DNA of 64,000 bases. It comes from Erythrobacter sp. UBA1916 (lineage in GTDB: Bacteria; Pseudomonadota; Alphaproteobacteria; Sphingomonadales; Sphingomonadaceae). The notes under the pieces were generated by a model that saw only the letters and a program-made list of their open reading frames with translations, did not search any database and was not told the DNA's origin. How positions within the stretch are numbered: position 1 is the stretch's first letter; every line of letters begins with the position of its first letter. Below, one piece after another: positions 24,702 to 33,497 of this stretch. Location of the stretch: positions 50,352 through 114,351 of the forward strand of contig DDFY01000038.1 in assembly GCA_002337385.1 (NCBI GenBank). Reading direction: 5' to 3'. The position numbers were made by a program, and so were the translations under genes.

Positions 24702-26912
24702 ATGGACGTGACTCAGAAGAAGTACGATCTGATCAGGTTGGCAACCAACAGTCTGGATCAAGCTGTAGTTGCAACCGACATGAACGGCTGCGTTGCCTTC
24801 GTCAACGCAGCCTATACGCGGCTGATTGGGCACGAACCTGCGGACATTATCGGGCGAAGGATCAGGGACAGCCTTCCGGACGTCGGCGATATGAGGGCAA
24901 GTCTGGCGCAGGCGCTGGCCACGCTCAAAGCACAGGGTGCTTATCAGGGCGACATTCTTGTCTATGATGTGCGCGGCGAACCCAAGTGGGTCAGTATGAC
25001 AGCCAATGTCGTCATCGACGATAGTGACCTGTCATCCTACATTGTCGCAACGCTTTCAGACATCACGTTCTCCAAGATTCACGCAACGCTGCAGCACAGG
25101 CTGCTGCGCGATCTCGTGCACGGCAAGGATTTGCGAGCGATGATGGAGGTCGTGTGCACGGAAGTTCAGCAGCTAGTCCCCGACATGCACATGGCGGTCT
25201 CCCTGATCGATGAAGGTGGCCACCTGAAGTTGCTGGCCGCACCCGACCTTCCGCAATGGTATTGCGATGCAATCGAGGACCTTGAAGTCGGGCCGGTGAC
25301 GGGATCGTGCGGCACCGCCGCATGGTTGGGGGAACAGGTCAATGTCTCGGATATCCGGGTCGATCCGCTGTGGGCGCCTTACCGGGAAATTGCCGCCGAT
25401 CTCGAATACCGGTCAGTCTGGTCGACGCCGATCAAGGGAAGTGACGGCACTGTCGAAGGCGTCTTTGCATTCTATTCGGTGAGCCCAATCACGCCCAAGG
25501 CTTTCCACGTGCGTATCGTCGACATTTGCGCTCAGCTCTGCACGCTGGTTTTCGAGCGCATTGCGGCTCAGGAGCGCGTGAACTTCCTGGCCCAACGTGA
25601 CTCGCTGACAGGATTGTATAATCGAGGGTATTTTCAGCAGGAACTGCAAGAGCTGATTGCCGCAGCTGAGACTTCGGGCAAGCCCTTCGCTTTGCATCTG
25701 ATCGATCTCGACAGCTTCAAGGAGATCAACGACCGATACGGACATCTCGCCGGCGATGCCTTACTGGTCAATCTGGCCGAAGCGTTCGGTTCGGTTGCAG
25801 GGGAGGGTGATACAATCGCCCGGATCGGCGGCGATGAATTCGCGCTGCTGCAAGCCGATCTGCCTTCGGCCGAGGCGGCGCATCGGTGCGCTGCCAGGTT
25901 GGTCGAAGTCTCCAGCGCGCTGCTTCACAATGACGACGAGGTCATTTCGGCGGGAGCCAGCATCGGATATGCGCTCTTCCCTGACGATGTCAGCCCTGAG
26001 AATGCCAGCGATGCCGAATGCCTGATGCGCAATGCCGATCTGGCGCTGTACAAGGCCAAGCAGGGCGGCAGAGGCAAGGCCTGCGCCTTCGATGTCTCCA
26101 TGACGGAGGCGATTGAGCAGCGGCGCCGTTTGGAAAACGATCTGTGTGCGGCGTTGGCCAGCAAGTCAGGTGAGTTGAAACTCGTCTATCAGCCGCAATT
26201 CAGGCTGGCGGACAACAAGCTGGTTGGCTTCGAGGCATTAGCACGCTGGCACCATCCCGAGCTGGGCACGATCAGTCCCGAAACATTCATTCCGATTGCC
26301 GAGCAGGGCGGACTGATCAGGGATTTTGGCGAGTGGGTCCTACGAGAAGCGTGCCTCGCCGCCAAGGCATGGCCGGAACCTCTTCATGTTGCGGTCAATC
26401 TCTCTCCGGTCCAGCTCAACGAAGGGGACTTGCCGCAACTGGTGCATTCTGTTCTGATGGAAACCGGACTGCCTCCCAAACGGCTGGAGATCGAAGTTAC
26501 CGAGAACTTGCTGATCGAGGACAAGCACAAGGCCTTGCTGGTTCTGCGGCGCCTGTCGGCGATGGGGATCTGCATCGCGCTTGACGATTTTGGCACCGGC
26601 TATGCCTCGCTGAGCTATCTGCACATCTTTCCGTTCGATAAGATCAAGATCGATCGCTCGTTTGTGACCAGCCTTGAAGACAACAGCCATTCGCGCGCTA
26701 TCGTCGGCGCGGTTCTCGGCATGTGCGAGGCGATGGGCATTCCGGTGATCGCGGAAGGCATCGAAAGCGCGAGGCAGCTCGATCTGCTCAAAAGGAAGAA
26801 CTGCTGCTTCGGACAGGGCTTCTTGTTGTCACCACCGCTCCAGAACGTGGAGTTATTCTTGGCATCGCAGCGCGCTCATCTCAGCGAGCCACTGGTGAAG
26901 CAAGCGGGGTAA
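24702..26912 (+). CDS. PAS-GAF-GGDEF-EAL c-di-GMP signalling protein
   Basis: 736-aa cytoplasmic protein with PAS (about 15-125), GAF (about 145-295), GGDEF (about 305-465) and EAL (about 485-730) domains. The synthetase motif GGDEF is intact at 376-380. The inhibitory-site arginine expected just upstream is absent (GEGDTIARIGGDEF). The phosphodiesterase motif EAL is intact at 511-513 and DDFGTGYASL is present, so both activities are possible. There are no membrane segments, so PAS and GAF likely sense soluble signals. It lies between two alcohol-oxidation loci. The start has no obvious ribosome-binding site. Confidence 0.92.
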   Translation: MDVTQKKYDLIRLATNSLDQAVVATDMNGCVAFVNAAYTRLIGHEPADIIGRRIRDSLPDVGDMRASLAQALATLKAQGAYQGDILVYDVRGEPKWVSMTANVVIDDSDLSSYIVATLSDITFSKIHATLQHRLLRDLVHGKDLRAMMEVVCTEVQQLVPDMHMAVSLIDEGGHLKLLAAPDLPQWYCDAIEDLEVGPVTGSCGTAAWLGEQVNVSDIRVDPLWAPYREIAADLEYRSVWSTPIKGSDGTVEGVFAFYSVSPITPKAFHVRIVDICAQLCTLVFERIAAQERVNFLAQRDSLTGLYNRGYFQQELQELIAAAETSGKPFALHLIDLDSFKEINDRYGHLAGDALLVNLAEAFGSVAGEGDTIARIGGDEFALLQADLPSAEAAHRCAARLVEVSSALLHNDDEVISAGASIGYALFPDDVSPENASDAECLMRNADLALYKAKQGGRGKACAFDVSMTEAIEQRRRLENDLCAALASKSGELKLVYQPQFRLADNKLVGFEALARWHHPELGTISPETFIPIAEQGGLIRDFGEWVLREACLAAKAWPEPLHVAVNLSPVQLNEGDLPQLVHSVLMETGLPPKRLEIEVTENLLIEDKHKALLVLRRLSAMGICIALDDFGTGYASLSYLHIFPFDKIKIDRSFVTSLEDNSHSRAIVGAVLGMCEAMGIPVIAEGIESARQLDLLKRKNCCFGQGFLLSPPLQNVELFLASQRAHLSEPLVKQAG

Positions 26913-26990
26913 GCCACGCGGGCCCTTTAGCCTGACAGGAACCCGAAAGCGGTCGACCGATCGCCTTCAGGCTCGACATGCCTTCTGCTC

Positions 26991-28025
26991 TTACCGTGTC
27001 ATATCGAGGACCACGCGCCCTTCGATCTGGCCCTTGTGCATCTGGTCGAACACCGAATTGATGTCCTCCAGCCGGGCGGTGGAGATCGTCGCCGCCACCT
27101 TGCCATCGGCGGCGAAGTCCAGCGATTCCTGAAGGTCCAGCCGGGTGCCGACGATGGAGCCGCGCACGGTGATGCCGTTCAGCACCATGCCGAAGATGTT
27201 GAGTGGGAAATCACCCGGCGGCAGGCCGTTGAGTGCGAGGGTTCCGCCGCGCCCGATCATGCCAACCGCCTGTTCGAACGCCTTCTCGCTCACGGCGGTC
27301 ACCAGCGCGCCGCGCGCACCGCCGCCGGTCAGCCGCTTCACGGTGGCGGCGGGGTCATTATCGGTCCGAGCGTTGACCGTCTCCTTCGCACCCAGCCTGC
27401 GCGCCAGATCGAGCTTGGCATCGTCAACGTCCACCGCGACCACGTTCAGCCCCATCGCCACCGCATATTGCACCGCCATGTGGCCCAGCCCGCCGATGCC
27501 CGAGATAACCACCGCATCGCCCGGCTTGGTGTCGGTCATCTTCAGACCCTTGTAGACCGTGACGCCTGCGCACAGGACCGGGGCGATCTCGTTGAAGCCG
27601 ATATTATCGGGCAGGTGGCCGACATAGTTCGGGTCGGCCAGCACATAGTCGGCGAACCCACCATTGACCGAATAGCCGGTGTTGAGCTGGCTTTCGCACA
27701 GCGTCTCCCAGCCGCCCAGGCAATGCACACAATGGCCGCATGCGGAGTAAAGCCAGGGAACGCCAACCCGGTCGCCTTCCTTCACATGAGTGACACCCTT
27801 GCCGACGGCGGACACGAAGCCGACACCCTCATGCCCCGGGATGAAGGGCGGCTCGGGCTTGACCGGCCAATCACCCTCCGCCGCGTGCAGATCGGTATGA
27901 CACACGCCCGAGGCCTGGATCGCCACCTGGATCATGCCGGGGCCGACTTCGGGGACGGGGACTTCCTCGATCCGCAGCGGTTCGCCGAATGCCCGTACGA
28001 CGGCGGCTTTCATGGTCTTGCTCAT
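26991..28025 (-). CDS. adhP: Zinc-dependent alcohol dehydrogenase, AdhP-type
   Basis: 344-aa medium-chain NAD(P)-dependent alcohol dehydrogenase. Catalytic zinc ligands: Cys42 (SGVCHTDLH) and PGHE; structural zinc cluster CGHCVHCLGGWETLC. The nucleotide fold starts at VVISGIGGLGHMAVQYA. It oxidises ethanol or another short primary alcohol to aldehyde in the cytoplasm. It lies 70 nt downstream of the aldehyde dehydrogenase on the same strand, with a short hairpin (arms GGTGCGG/CCGCACC, 28061-28084) between them. Confidence 0.93.
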   Translation of the reverse strand: MSKTMKAAVVRAFGEPLRIEEVPVPEVGPGMIQVAIQASGVCHTDLHAAEGDWPVKPEPPFIPGHEGVGFVSAVGKGVTHVKEGDRVGVPWLYSACGHCVHCLGGWETLCESQLNTGYSVNGGFADYVLADPNYVGHLPDNIGFNEIAPVLCAGVTVYKGLKMTDTKPGDAVVISGIGGLGHMAVQYAVAMGLNVVAVDVDDAKLDLARRLGAKETVNARTDNDPAATVKRLTGGGARGALVTAVSEKAFEQAVGMIGRGGTLALNGLPPGDFPLNIFGMVLNGITVRGSIVGTRLDLQESLDFAADGKVAATISTARLEDINSVFDQMHKGQIEGRVVLDMTR

Positions 28026-28060
28026 GGCGTCTTTCCTGAATTTCGCGTTCTTGTGAAAAT

Positions 28061-28084
28061 GGTGCGGCGGGCCGCCACCGCACC
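28061..28084 (-). other. Intercistronic hairpin between aldehyde and alcohol dehydrogenase genes
   Basis: Arms GGTGCGG and CCGCACC (7 bp) enclose a G+C-rich 10-nt loop. There is no T-run. It may stabilise or separate the two coding segments of one mRNA. Confidence 0.35.
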
Positions 28085-28095
28085 GGCCTGTCGTC

Positions 28096-29616
28096 TCAGA
28101 AGAAGCCGAGCTTCTTCGCGCTGTAGCTGACCAGCATGTTCTTGGTCTGCTGATAGTGGTCGAGCATCATGCGGTGGTTTTCGCGCCCGATGCCCGACTG
28201 CTTGTAGCCGCCGAACGCCGCGTGCGCGGGATAGGCGTGGTAGCAGTTGGTCCACACGCGCCCGGCCTGGATCGCGCGGCCGAAGCGGTAGCAGGTGTTC
28301 GCATCGCGGCTCCACACGCCTGCGCCCAGGCCATAGAGCGTGTCGTTGGCGATCTGCAGCGCCTCGTCCTGATCCTTGAAGGTCGTGACCGAGAGGACGG
28401 GGCCGAAGATCTCCTCCTGGAAGATGCGCATCCGGTTGTTGCCGCGGAACACGGTCGGCTTGACGTAGTAACCGTCCGCGATCTCGCCTTCGAATCGGGC
28501 AGCTTCGCCGCCGGTAAGCAGCTGCGCGCCCTCCTGCTTGCCGATGTCGATATAGGAGAGGATCTTCTGCTGCTGTTCGGAGGAGGCCTGCGCGCCGATC
28601 ATGGTCTCCATGTCGAGCGGATTGCCTGCCTTGATCGCCTCGACGCGGGCAATCGCCTTTTCCATAAAGCGGTCGTAGATGCTCTCGTGGACCAGCGCGC
28701 GGCTGGGGCAGGTGCACACCTCGCCCTGATTGAGCGCGAACATCGCGAAGCCTTCGATCGCCTTGTCGAGATAGTCGTCATCCTCGCGGCACACGTCTTC
28801 GAAGAAGATGTTCGGGCTCTTTCCGCCCAGTTCCAGCGTCACCGGGATCAGGTTCTCGGTGGCATATTGCATGATCAGGCGGCCCGTCGTGGTCTCACCG
28901 GTAAAGGCGATCTTGGCGATCCGGTTGCTGCTGGCGAGCGGCTTGCCCGCTTCCACACCGAACCCGTTGACCACATTGACCACCCCGGCGGGCAGCAGGT
29001 CACCGATCAGCTCCATCAGCACCATGATCGATGCCGGGGTCTGCTCGGCGGGTTTGAGCACCACGCAATTGCCCGCCGCCAGCGCCGGGGCTAGCTTCCA
29101 CACCGCCATCAGGATCGGGAAGTTCCACGGGATGATCTGGCCGACCACACCCAGCGGCTCGTGGAAATGGTAAGCTACGGTATCGTGGTCGATTTCCGAA
29201 ATGCCGCCTTCCTGCGCGCGGATGCAGCCCGCGAAATAGCGGAAATGGTCGATCGCCAGCGGGATGTCGGCGGCCATCGTCTCACGCAGCGGTTTGCCGT
29301 TGTCCCAGGTTTCCGCGATGGCGAGCTTGGCGAGATTGTCCTCCATCCGGTCGGCGATCCGGTTGAGGATCAGCGCGCGCTCGGCGACGCTGGCGCGGCC
29401 CCAGGCATCCTTCGCGGCATGCGCTGCATCCAGCGCGGCCTCCACATCCACCGCCTGACTGCGCGCGACCTGGCCGACCGGCTTGCCGGTGATCGAGGAG
29501 ATATTGTCGAAATAGCGCCCGTCCCTGGGCGCGACCCATTGGCCGCCGATGAAGTTATCGTACCGCTCTGCGAACGGAGCGGTCATCGAAGCGGCGGGGT
29601 TGGTCTGCATGTCCAT
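28096..29616 (-). CDS. NAD-dependent aldehyde dehydrogenase (AldB/acetaldehyde DH type)
   Basis: 506-aa ALDH superfamily enzyme. Catalytic Cys lies in NQGEVCTCPSR and the general-base Glu in LELGGKSPN; IIPWNFPILMAVWKLAPALAAGN is the cofactor-binding region. The double-cysteine CTC and the N-terminus resemble acetaldehyde/chloroacetaldehyde dehydrogenases often controlled by AcoR-like regulators. I chose ATG 29616 because GAGAGG is about 9 nt upstream; the open frame extends another 34 codons without homology. Directly upstream lies a 24-nt palindrome and then the GAF-Fis regulator gene. Confidence 0.92.
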   Translation of the reverse strand: MDMQTNPAASMTAPFAERYDNFIGGQWVAPRDGRYFDNISSITGKPVGQVARSQAVDVEAALDAAHAAKDAWGRASVAERALILNRIADRMEDNLAKLAIAETWDNGKPLRETMAADIPLAIDHFRYFAGCIRAQEGGISEIDHDTVAYHFHEPLGVVGQIIPWNFPILMAVWKLAPALAAGNCVVLKPAEQTPASIMVLMELIGDLLPAGVVNVVNGFGVEAGKPLASSNRIAKIAFTGETTTGRLIMQYATENLIPVTLELGGKSPNIFFEDVCREDDDYLDKAIEGFAMFALNQGEVCTCPSRALVHESIYDRFMEKAIARVEAIKAGNPLDMETMIGAQASSEQQQKILSYIDIGKQEGAQLLTGGEAARFEGEIADGYYVKPTVFRGNNRMRIFQEEIFGPVLSVTTFKDQDEALQIANDTLYGLGAGVWSRDANTCYRFGRAIQAGRVWTNCYHAYPAHAAFGGYKQSGIGRENHRMMLDHYQQTKNMLVSYSAKKLGFF

Positions 29617-29716
29617 GATGTCATCCTCTCGAAATTGCCGGGCAGTCCCGGTCGTGAGGATGATGGTTCCGCGAAAATGCCGTGCTGGAAAGTGCCGCTG
29701 GGCGGATGGTCTGCGC

Positions 29717-29740
29717 AACTGTCTCGCTATCGAGACAGTT
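29717..29740 (-). promoter_or_regulatory. Candidate operator for the GAF-Fis regulator
   Basis: AACTGTCTCG, CTAT, CGAGACAGTT: a perfect inverted repeat with 10-bp arms and a 4-bp centre, 100 nt upstream of the aldehyde dehydrogenase start and just after the regulator's stop. The minus-strand sequence after it is not T-rich, so an operator (upstream activating sequence) is more likely than a terminator. I found no -24/-12 promoter with the right spacing. Confidence 0.6.
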
Positions 29741-29754
29741 TGAAAAACGAAGCG

Positions 29755-30702
29755 TCAGCTGCGCGTCAGACCGACCTTCTCCATCCGCCGATAGAGCGTC
29801 GCGCGCCCGATCCCGAGCGCTTTGGCGGCGCGCGTGGCGTTGCCATCGGCCTGCGCAAGCGCGCGCCGCAGCACCGCCCTTTCCGAGTCGTGGAAGGACG
29901 CCGTCTCTTCGTCGCCGAGAATGTCCGCCGCGCTGCGCGATCCGGTCAGGCACGCATCGGACAGGTTGAGACGATGACGCGCGGCATAGGTCGCCCCGAT
30001 CACCAGATCGTCACGGTCCACCGCCAACAACGCCGCATCGCCGCCCGGCAGGTTCGCATCGATGATGCGGTGGCCTGCGAAGAACTTGCGGAATACGCCG
30101 CTTTCGATCCGGCGCGCCGCGTCCTGCACGATCTTCTGGATCAGCGCCCCCATCGCCGGGCTGTGATCGTCCCGGCAATTGGAGATGTCGAGCGCCCCGA
30201 CGAGCTGCCCCGCTGCATCGCGCACGGGCGCATCCATGCAGCTGATCCCGATATTGCGCGAGGCGAAATGCTCATCGCGGTGGATCGTGACCGGCCGCCC
30301 CTCGACGAGGCAGGTGCCGATCCCGTTGGTGCCTTCGCGGCCTTCGCTCCACACCCCGCCCGGGGTCAGTCCGACCTGGTCGAACATTGCGCGATCACCC
30401 GTCTGGCTGCGGGATTCGAGGATGACGCCGTCACTGTCGGACAGCATGACCGCGCAGCCGGTGGCGGCAACGGTCTGGTACAACTGGTCGAGCAGCGGAC
30501 GAGCCACTTCGAGCAACAGGCCATGGCGCTCAAGTCGTTGGGTCAGCTCGGCGCCGGACACCAGCTCCGGCTCGCGCTCCGCTCCGGCATCGAGCCCATG
30601 CTTGAGGCCCGAGCGACACCAGCTTGCCGCAACAAAGGACTGCGCGGCGCTTGAGGAGGACTGCAAGACCTCTTCGACGGAGTCTTCATGCCGATCTGAC
30701 AT
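29755..30702 (-). CDS. AcoR-like GAF-Fis transcriptional regulator lacking the AAA+ domain
   Basis: 315-aa regulator. The N-terminal GAF region is recognisable (AVMLSDSDGVILESR, REGTNGIGTCLVEGRPVTIHRDEHF, GALDISNC), and the C-terminus is a Fis-type helix-turn-helix (NATRAAKALGIGRATLYRRME). Full AcoR proteins have a sigma-54-interacting AAA+ domain with GAFTGA between these; here it is missing, so it should act at sigma-70 promoters. The effector may be an aldehyde or alcohol. It lies directly upstream of the aldehyde and alcohol dehydrogenase genes. The start is uncertain: ATG 30702 or an in-frame TTG at 30720. Confidence 0.87.
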   Translation of the reverse strand: MSDRHEDSVEEVLQSSSSAAQSFVAASWCRSGLKHGLDAGAEREPELVSGAELTQRLERHGLLLEVARPLLDQLYQTVAATGCAVMLSDSDGVILESRSQTGDRAMFDQVGLTPGGVWSEGREGTNGIGTCLVEGRPVTIHRDEHFASRNIGISCMDAPVRDAAGQLVGALDISNCRDDHSPAMGALIQKIVQDAARRIESGVFRKFFAGHRIIDANLPGGDAALLAVDRDDLVIGATYAARHRLNLSDACLTGSRSAADILGDEETASFHDSERAVLRRALAQADGNATRAAKALGIGRATLYRRMEKVGLTRS

Positions 30703-30849
30703 AGCCTCTGCATAGGGCAATCTGCCTGGTTTGGCGACTCTCCGAGGCCGAAGATGGGAACTCAGCGATGTCGAAGCTGGCGAGGTAATCCCCGCGCGAG
30801 AACGGAAGCACTTTCCAGGCAGACGTAATCGCGTACTGTGTCTGGAGCT

Positions 30850-31143
30850 ATGACAGTTCGACAGTCTATCGTGCTTGCTGCGGCACTAGCACTTGCCGGA
30901 TGCGATAGTGCACAGTCGGCTTGCGAACAGGCGACGAGGGATGCCTTGCCATTGCAAAGCCGGTATCATCTGATCGAAGCCCGGGAGGATCCGGGCGAAA
31001 CGCCCGCGATGACCTACTACGACATCGAATATGAGGTGACACTGCCCAGCGGCGAGCGCAGGCGCGAACGGGTCTATTGTGCATATATGCGCGACACCGG
31101 TGAAGCCACGCCACGCCAAATTCCGTTGAGCAGTCAGAACTGA
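30850..31143 (+). CDS. Small putative lipoprotein, unknown function
   Basis: 97-aa protein with a signal peptide and lipobox LALAGC, Asp at +2 (inner-membrane retention by the enterobacterial rule). The mature part contains three cysteines and a YYDIEYEVTLPSGERRRERVYCAYM stretch that looks like a small beta domain. GGAG precedes the ATG by 2-4 nt. No family recognised. It converges on another lipoprotein gene across a 13-bp-arm hairpin. Confidence 0.7.
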   Translation: MTVRQSIVLAAALALAGCDSAQSACEQATRDALPLQSRYHLIEAREDPGETPAMTYYDIEYEVTLPSGERRRERVYCAYMRDTGEATPRQIPLSSQN

Positions 31144-31155
31144 GACAATGTCGGG

Positions 31156-31200
31156 GCGGCGCGCCTGAGGGTTTTTAGCCGCATTGGTCAGGCGCGCCGC
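31156..31200. terminator. Bidirectional hairpin between convergent lipoprotein genes
   Basis: GCGGCGCGCCTGA (31156-31168) pairs perfectly with TCAGGCGCGCCGC (31188-31200) around a 19-nt loop containing TTTTT. It lies exactly between two convergent stop codons. There is no classical T-run after the stem on either strand. Confidence 0.55.
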
Positions 31201-31208
31201 TCCGCTCG

Positions 31209-31865
31209 TCAGTCGAACAGGTTGTTGTCGGTCACGGTCGTTCCATCGAGCGCGACCATGGCATAGCCATCATCCTTGACGTCATTGGACTTGAGGCGAC
31301 CTTCATAGGCAATCCGCAAGGCAAATTCGTCATTGAATGTGCCCGGATCGGCCAGTTGCACACCGGTCCATGCATAGGCGCTGTACTTGTCAGCCAACTG
31401 CGCTTCATTCGCGTCGAACACCGCCGACAACGCGCCGGCCTTTACCTCTGACAGAGGGACGAGGTAGTCCTCCAGGTTGAAGTCTGCAGCATCACCACTC
31501 ACGCTTACTTCGACGTCGGCAGGATCGGTGAACTCGCCCAGGGCAGGCACGTAGCTGATGCTCAGCAGTTTGCGCGGATCGTCGGGATTCTGATAATAGG
31601 CGGTGCACACCGTCATGGTCCCGGCAGGTTCGCTGGCCGAAGAGTCAACGTCAGGTCCGGCGCTGAACATGGATGTGATTTCCGAAACCTTCGCATCGCT
31701 TCCGATCTGGTCGGCCACAGCGTTGAAGCAGACATCAGGGCCTGCCGAAAGGCTCATGTCGGATGATCCCGCTCCGCCGGTATCGCCACCCGAACCGCAG
31801 GCGCTAACCACCAAAGAAATCGCCGACACAGTGACAATATTACGAATAGTACTAGAATTTAACAT
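31209..31865 (-). CDS. Putative lipoprotein, unknown function
   Basis: 218-aa protein with lipobox SLVVSAC and a Gly/Ser-rich linker after it, suggesting outer-membrane localisation. The mature protein is acidic. A short internal echo is visible: SLSAGPDVC near residue 40 and MFSAGPDVD near residue 67. No family recognised. GAGGGG lies about 7 nt upstream of the ATG. Base composition is less G+C-rich than its neighbours. Confidence 0.72.
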   Translation of the reverse strand: MLNSSTIRNIVTVSAISLVVSACGSGGDTGGAGSSDMSLSAGPDVCFNAVADQIGSDAKVSEITSMFSAGPDVDSSASEPAGTMTVCTAYYQNPDDPRKLLSISYVPALGEFTDPADVEVSVSGDAADFNLEDYLVPLSEVKAGALSAVFDANEAQLADKYSAYAWTGVQLADPGTFNDEFALRIAYEGRLKSNDVKDDGYAMVALDGTTVTDNNLFD

Positions 31866-32325
31866 TCATTTCCCCTCTTCGCGGGATCAGGTACATGATC
31901 CCGTCACCTCCCTTAGAAATTCCTATGTTAAATTTTCAAGAATTTTCAAACGGCAGCGGGAGAAAAGAGAATTAACGAATAGTTTGTGCAGCCAAGGACG
32001 GCTGCGGAGAAAACTCCAACCGTATTTGGTTCAGTTTTCAGGTGTCAGATACGTTTTTCTGTAAGGCGGAGCCCTCTATACCAACGGCAGCTTTCCGGGA
32101 TGAGCCCTGGAGCTGGCGACGACGGCTATTAGGGCACTGTGCAGACCGGCAAAATCTGGGCCGCGCACCTTGTGCTTCGTTTCGCCTGATGGCTTCGAGC
32201 GCCGGTTCGCGCCTGGCTTCCCGTCTCACCGCGCCCGGACCCGTGCGGGCATTGAGCTGAACCCGCGACATGCACGGTTTCCGGTCGCGGGGTGGGGCTT
32301 CGTAACCTTGTGTGAAACCGAGAAT
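31866..32325. other. 460-nt gene-free, relatively A+T-rich region
   Basis: Upstream region of the 218-aa lipoprotein gene and of tRNA-Gln. It contains the inverted repeat CGGGATCA-GGTACA-TGATCCCG (31882-31903), which lies 17 nt before the lipoprotein start, and a small GCAGCC/GGCTGC hairpin near 31987-32004. No open frame here looks coding. Confidence 0.5.
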
Positions 32326-32400
32326 TGGCTGGGGCGGCAGGATTCGAACCTGCGAATGGCGGCACCAAAAGCCGCTGCCTTACCACTTGGCGACGCCCCA
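32326..32400 (-). tRNA. tRNA-Gln (anticodon TTG)
   Basis: On the minus strand a complete cloverleaf is read: acceptor TGGGGCG pairing with CGCCCCA, anticodon stem GCGGC/GCCGC around the loop TTTTGGT (anticodon TTG), and the T-arm GCAGGTTCGAATCCTGC. The 3' CCA is encoded. Length 75 nt including CCA. This reads CAA (and by wobble CAG) codons. Confidence 0.96.
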
Positions 32401-32458
32401 GCAGCGCTCGCGGAAGGGGTGCCATATAGCGGCCCCGACCGCGTGCGCAAGTCGCAGG

Positions 32459-33328
32459 TCAGACGTCGGCGCGTTTGCGCACCGGATCGAACAGGCTCCG
32501 GTCTTCGACCTTGTCGAAATCGGCCGCCGAGTGCCGCTCTTCCATCGCCTGCGTGTTGACCAGCCGCCCGCGAATCACGCCCGGACGCGCGTCGATCGCC
32601 TTCACCCAGCGGCCCACGTTTTCGAATTCGTGCAGCTGGAGGAACTTGTCCGCGCCGTTGTAAGCGCCGTGATAGAGGTTGCCGAGCCAGGTGTAGGCGG
32701 CGATGTCGGCAATCGAATAGTTGCCCCCGGCGAGGTATTCGGTCTCGCCCAGCTGATTATCCGCCACCGAGAACAGCCGCTTGGTCTCCATCGCGTAGCG
32801 GTCGATCGGATACTTGTAGCGCTCGGGCGCATAGACATAGAAGTGCCCGAAGCCGCCGCCGATGAACGGGGCGCTGCCCATCTGCCACATCAGCCAGTTG
32901 AACACCTCGGTGCGTCCGCGGCCCGAGGCGGGCAGCAGGAAGTCGTACTTCTCGGCGAGGTGGACGAGGATCGAGCCGCTTTCGAACACGCGCACCGGTT
33001 CCACGCCCGTGCGGTCAACGAGGGCAGGGATCTTCGAGTTCGGGTTGATATCGACAAAGCCCGAGCCGAACTGGTCGCCGTTGAAAATCTTGATCATCCA
33101 GGCGTCGTATTCGGCCTCGACATGGCCTGCTTCGAGCAGCTCCTCGAACATGATCGTGGCCTTTACCCCGTTGGGCGTGCCGAGCGAATAGAGCTGGAAC
33201 GGATGCTCGCCGACCGGGAGCACTGTCTCCTCGCGCGCGCCGGCGGTGGGGCGGTTTATGCCTGCGAACTGGCCGCCATTCTCGGCGTCTGTGGTCCACA
33301 CTTCGGGCGGGGTATAGGTATCGGACAT
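32459..33328 (-). CDS. yghU: YghU-type glutathione S-transferase / disulfide-bond oxidoreductase
   Basis: 289-aa Nu-class GST. It has the long YghU-type N-terminal extension (TPPEVWTTDAENGGQFAGINRPTAGAREE) before the thioredoxin-like domain (FQLYSLGTPNGVKATIMFEELLEAG, NPNSKIPALVD, VFESGSILVHLAEKY), then the helical domain (FNWLMWQMGSAPFIGGGFGHF). These proteins bind two glutathiones and have disulfide reductase activity. Start ATG 33328 has GGGAG about 9 nt upstream. It diverges from the GMC oxidoreductase gene. Confidence 0.92.
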   Translation of the reverse strand: MSDTYTPPEVWTTDAENGGQFAGINRPTAGAREETVLPVGEHPFQLYSLGTPNGVKATIMFEELLEAGHVEAEYDAWMIKIFNGDQFGSGFVDINPNSKIPALVDRTGVEPVRVFESGSILVHLAEKYDFLLPASGRGRTEVFNWLMWQMGSAPFIGGGFGHFYVYAPERYKYPIDRYAMETKRLFSVADNQLGETEYLAGGNYSIADIAAYTWLGNLYHGAYNGADKFLQLHEFENVGRWVKAIDARPGVIRGRLVNTQAMEERHSAADFDKVEDRSLFDPVRKRADV

Positions 33329-33497
33329 GGTCTCGTCTCCCACAGGGGTCAGGTGTTGCCGGGTAGATGGTCCGCCGCCACCGGCTTCGCAAGCATAGCA
33401 TTTCTTGACCCGGCTGCGGGCTGGGCTTTCGCCGCACGCCAGCCCCAGCCAGGCCGCTCACCCTCTTGCCGCGAGCGACCACATGCGGCAATGCAAT

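Noticed and set aside
29617..29716. Sigma-54 promoter upstream of the aldehyde dehydrogenase
   Set aside because: A GGCAC-like element is present but GG and GC are 9, not 10, nt apart, and the regulator lacks the AAA+ domain.
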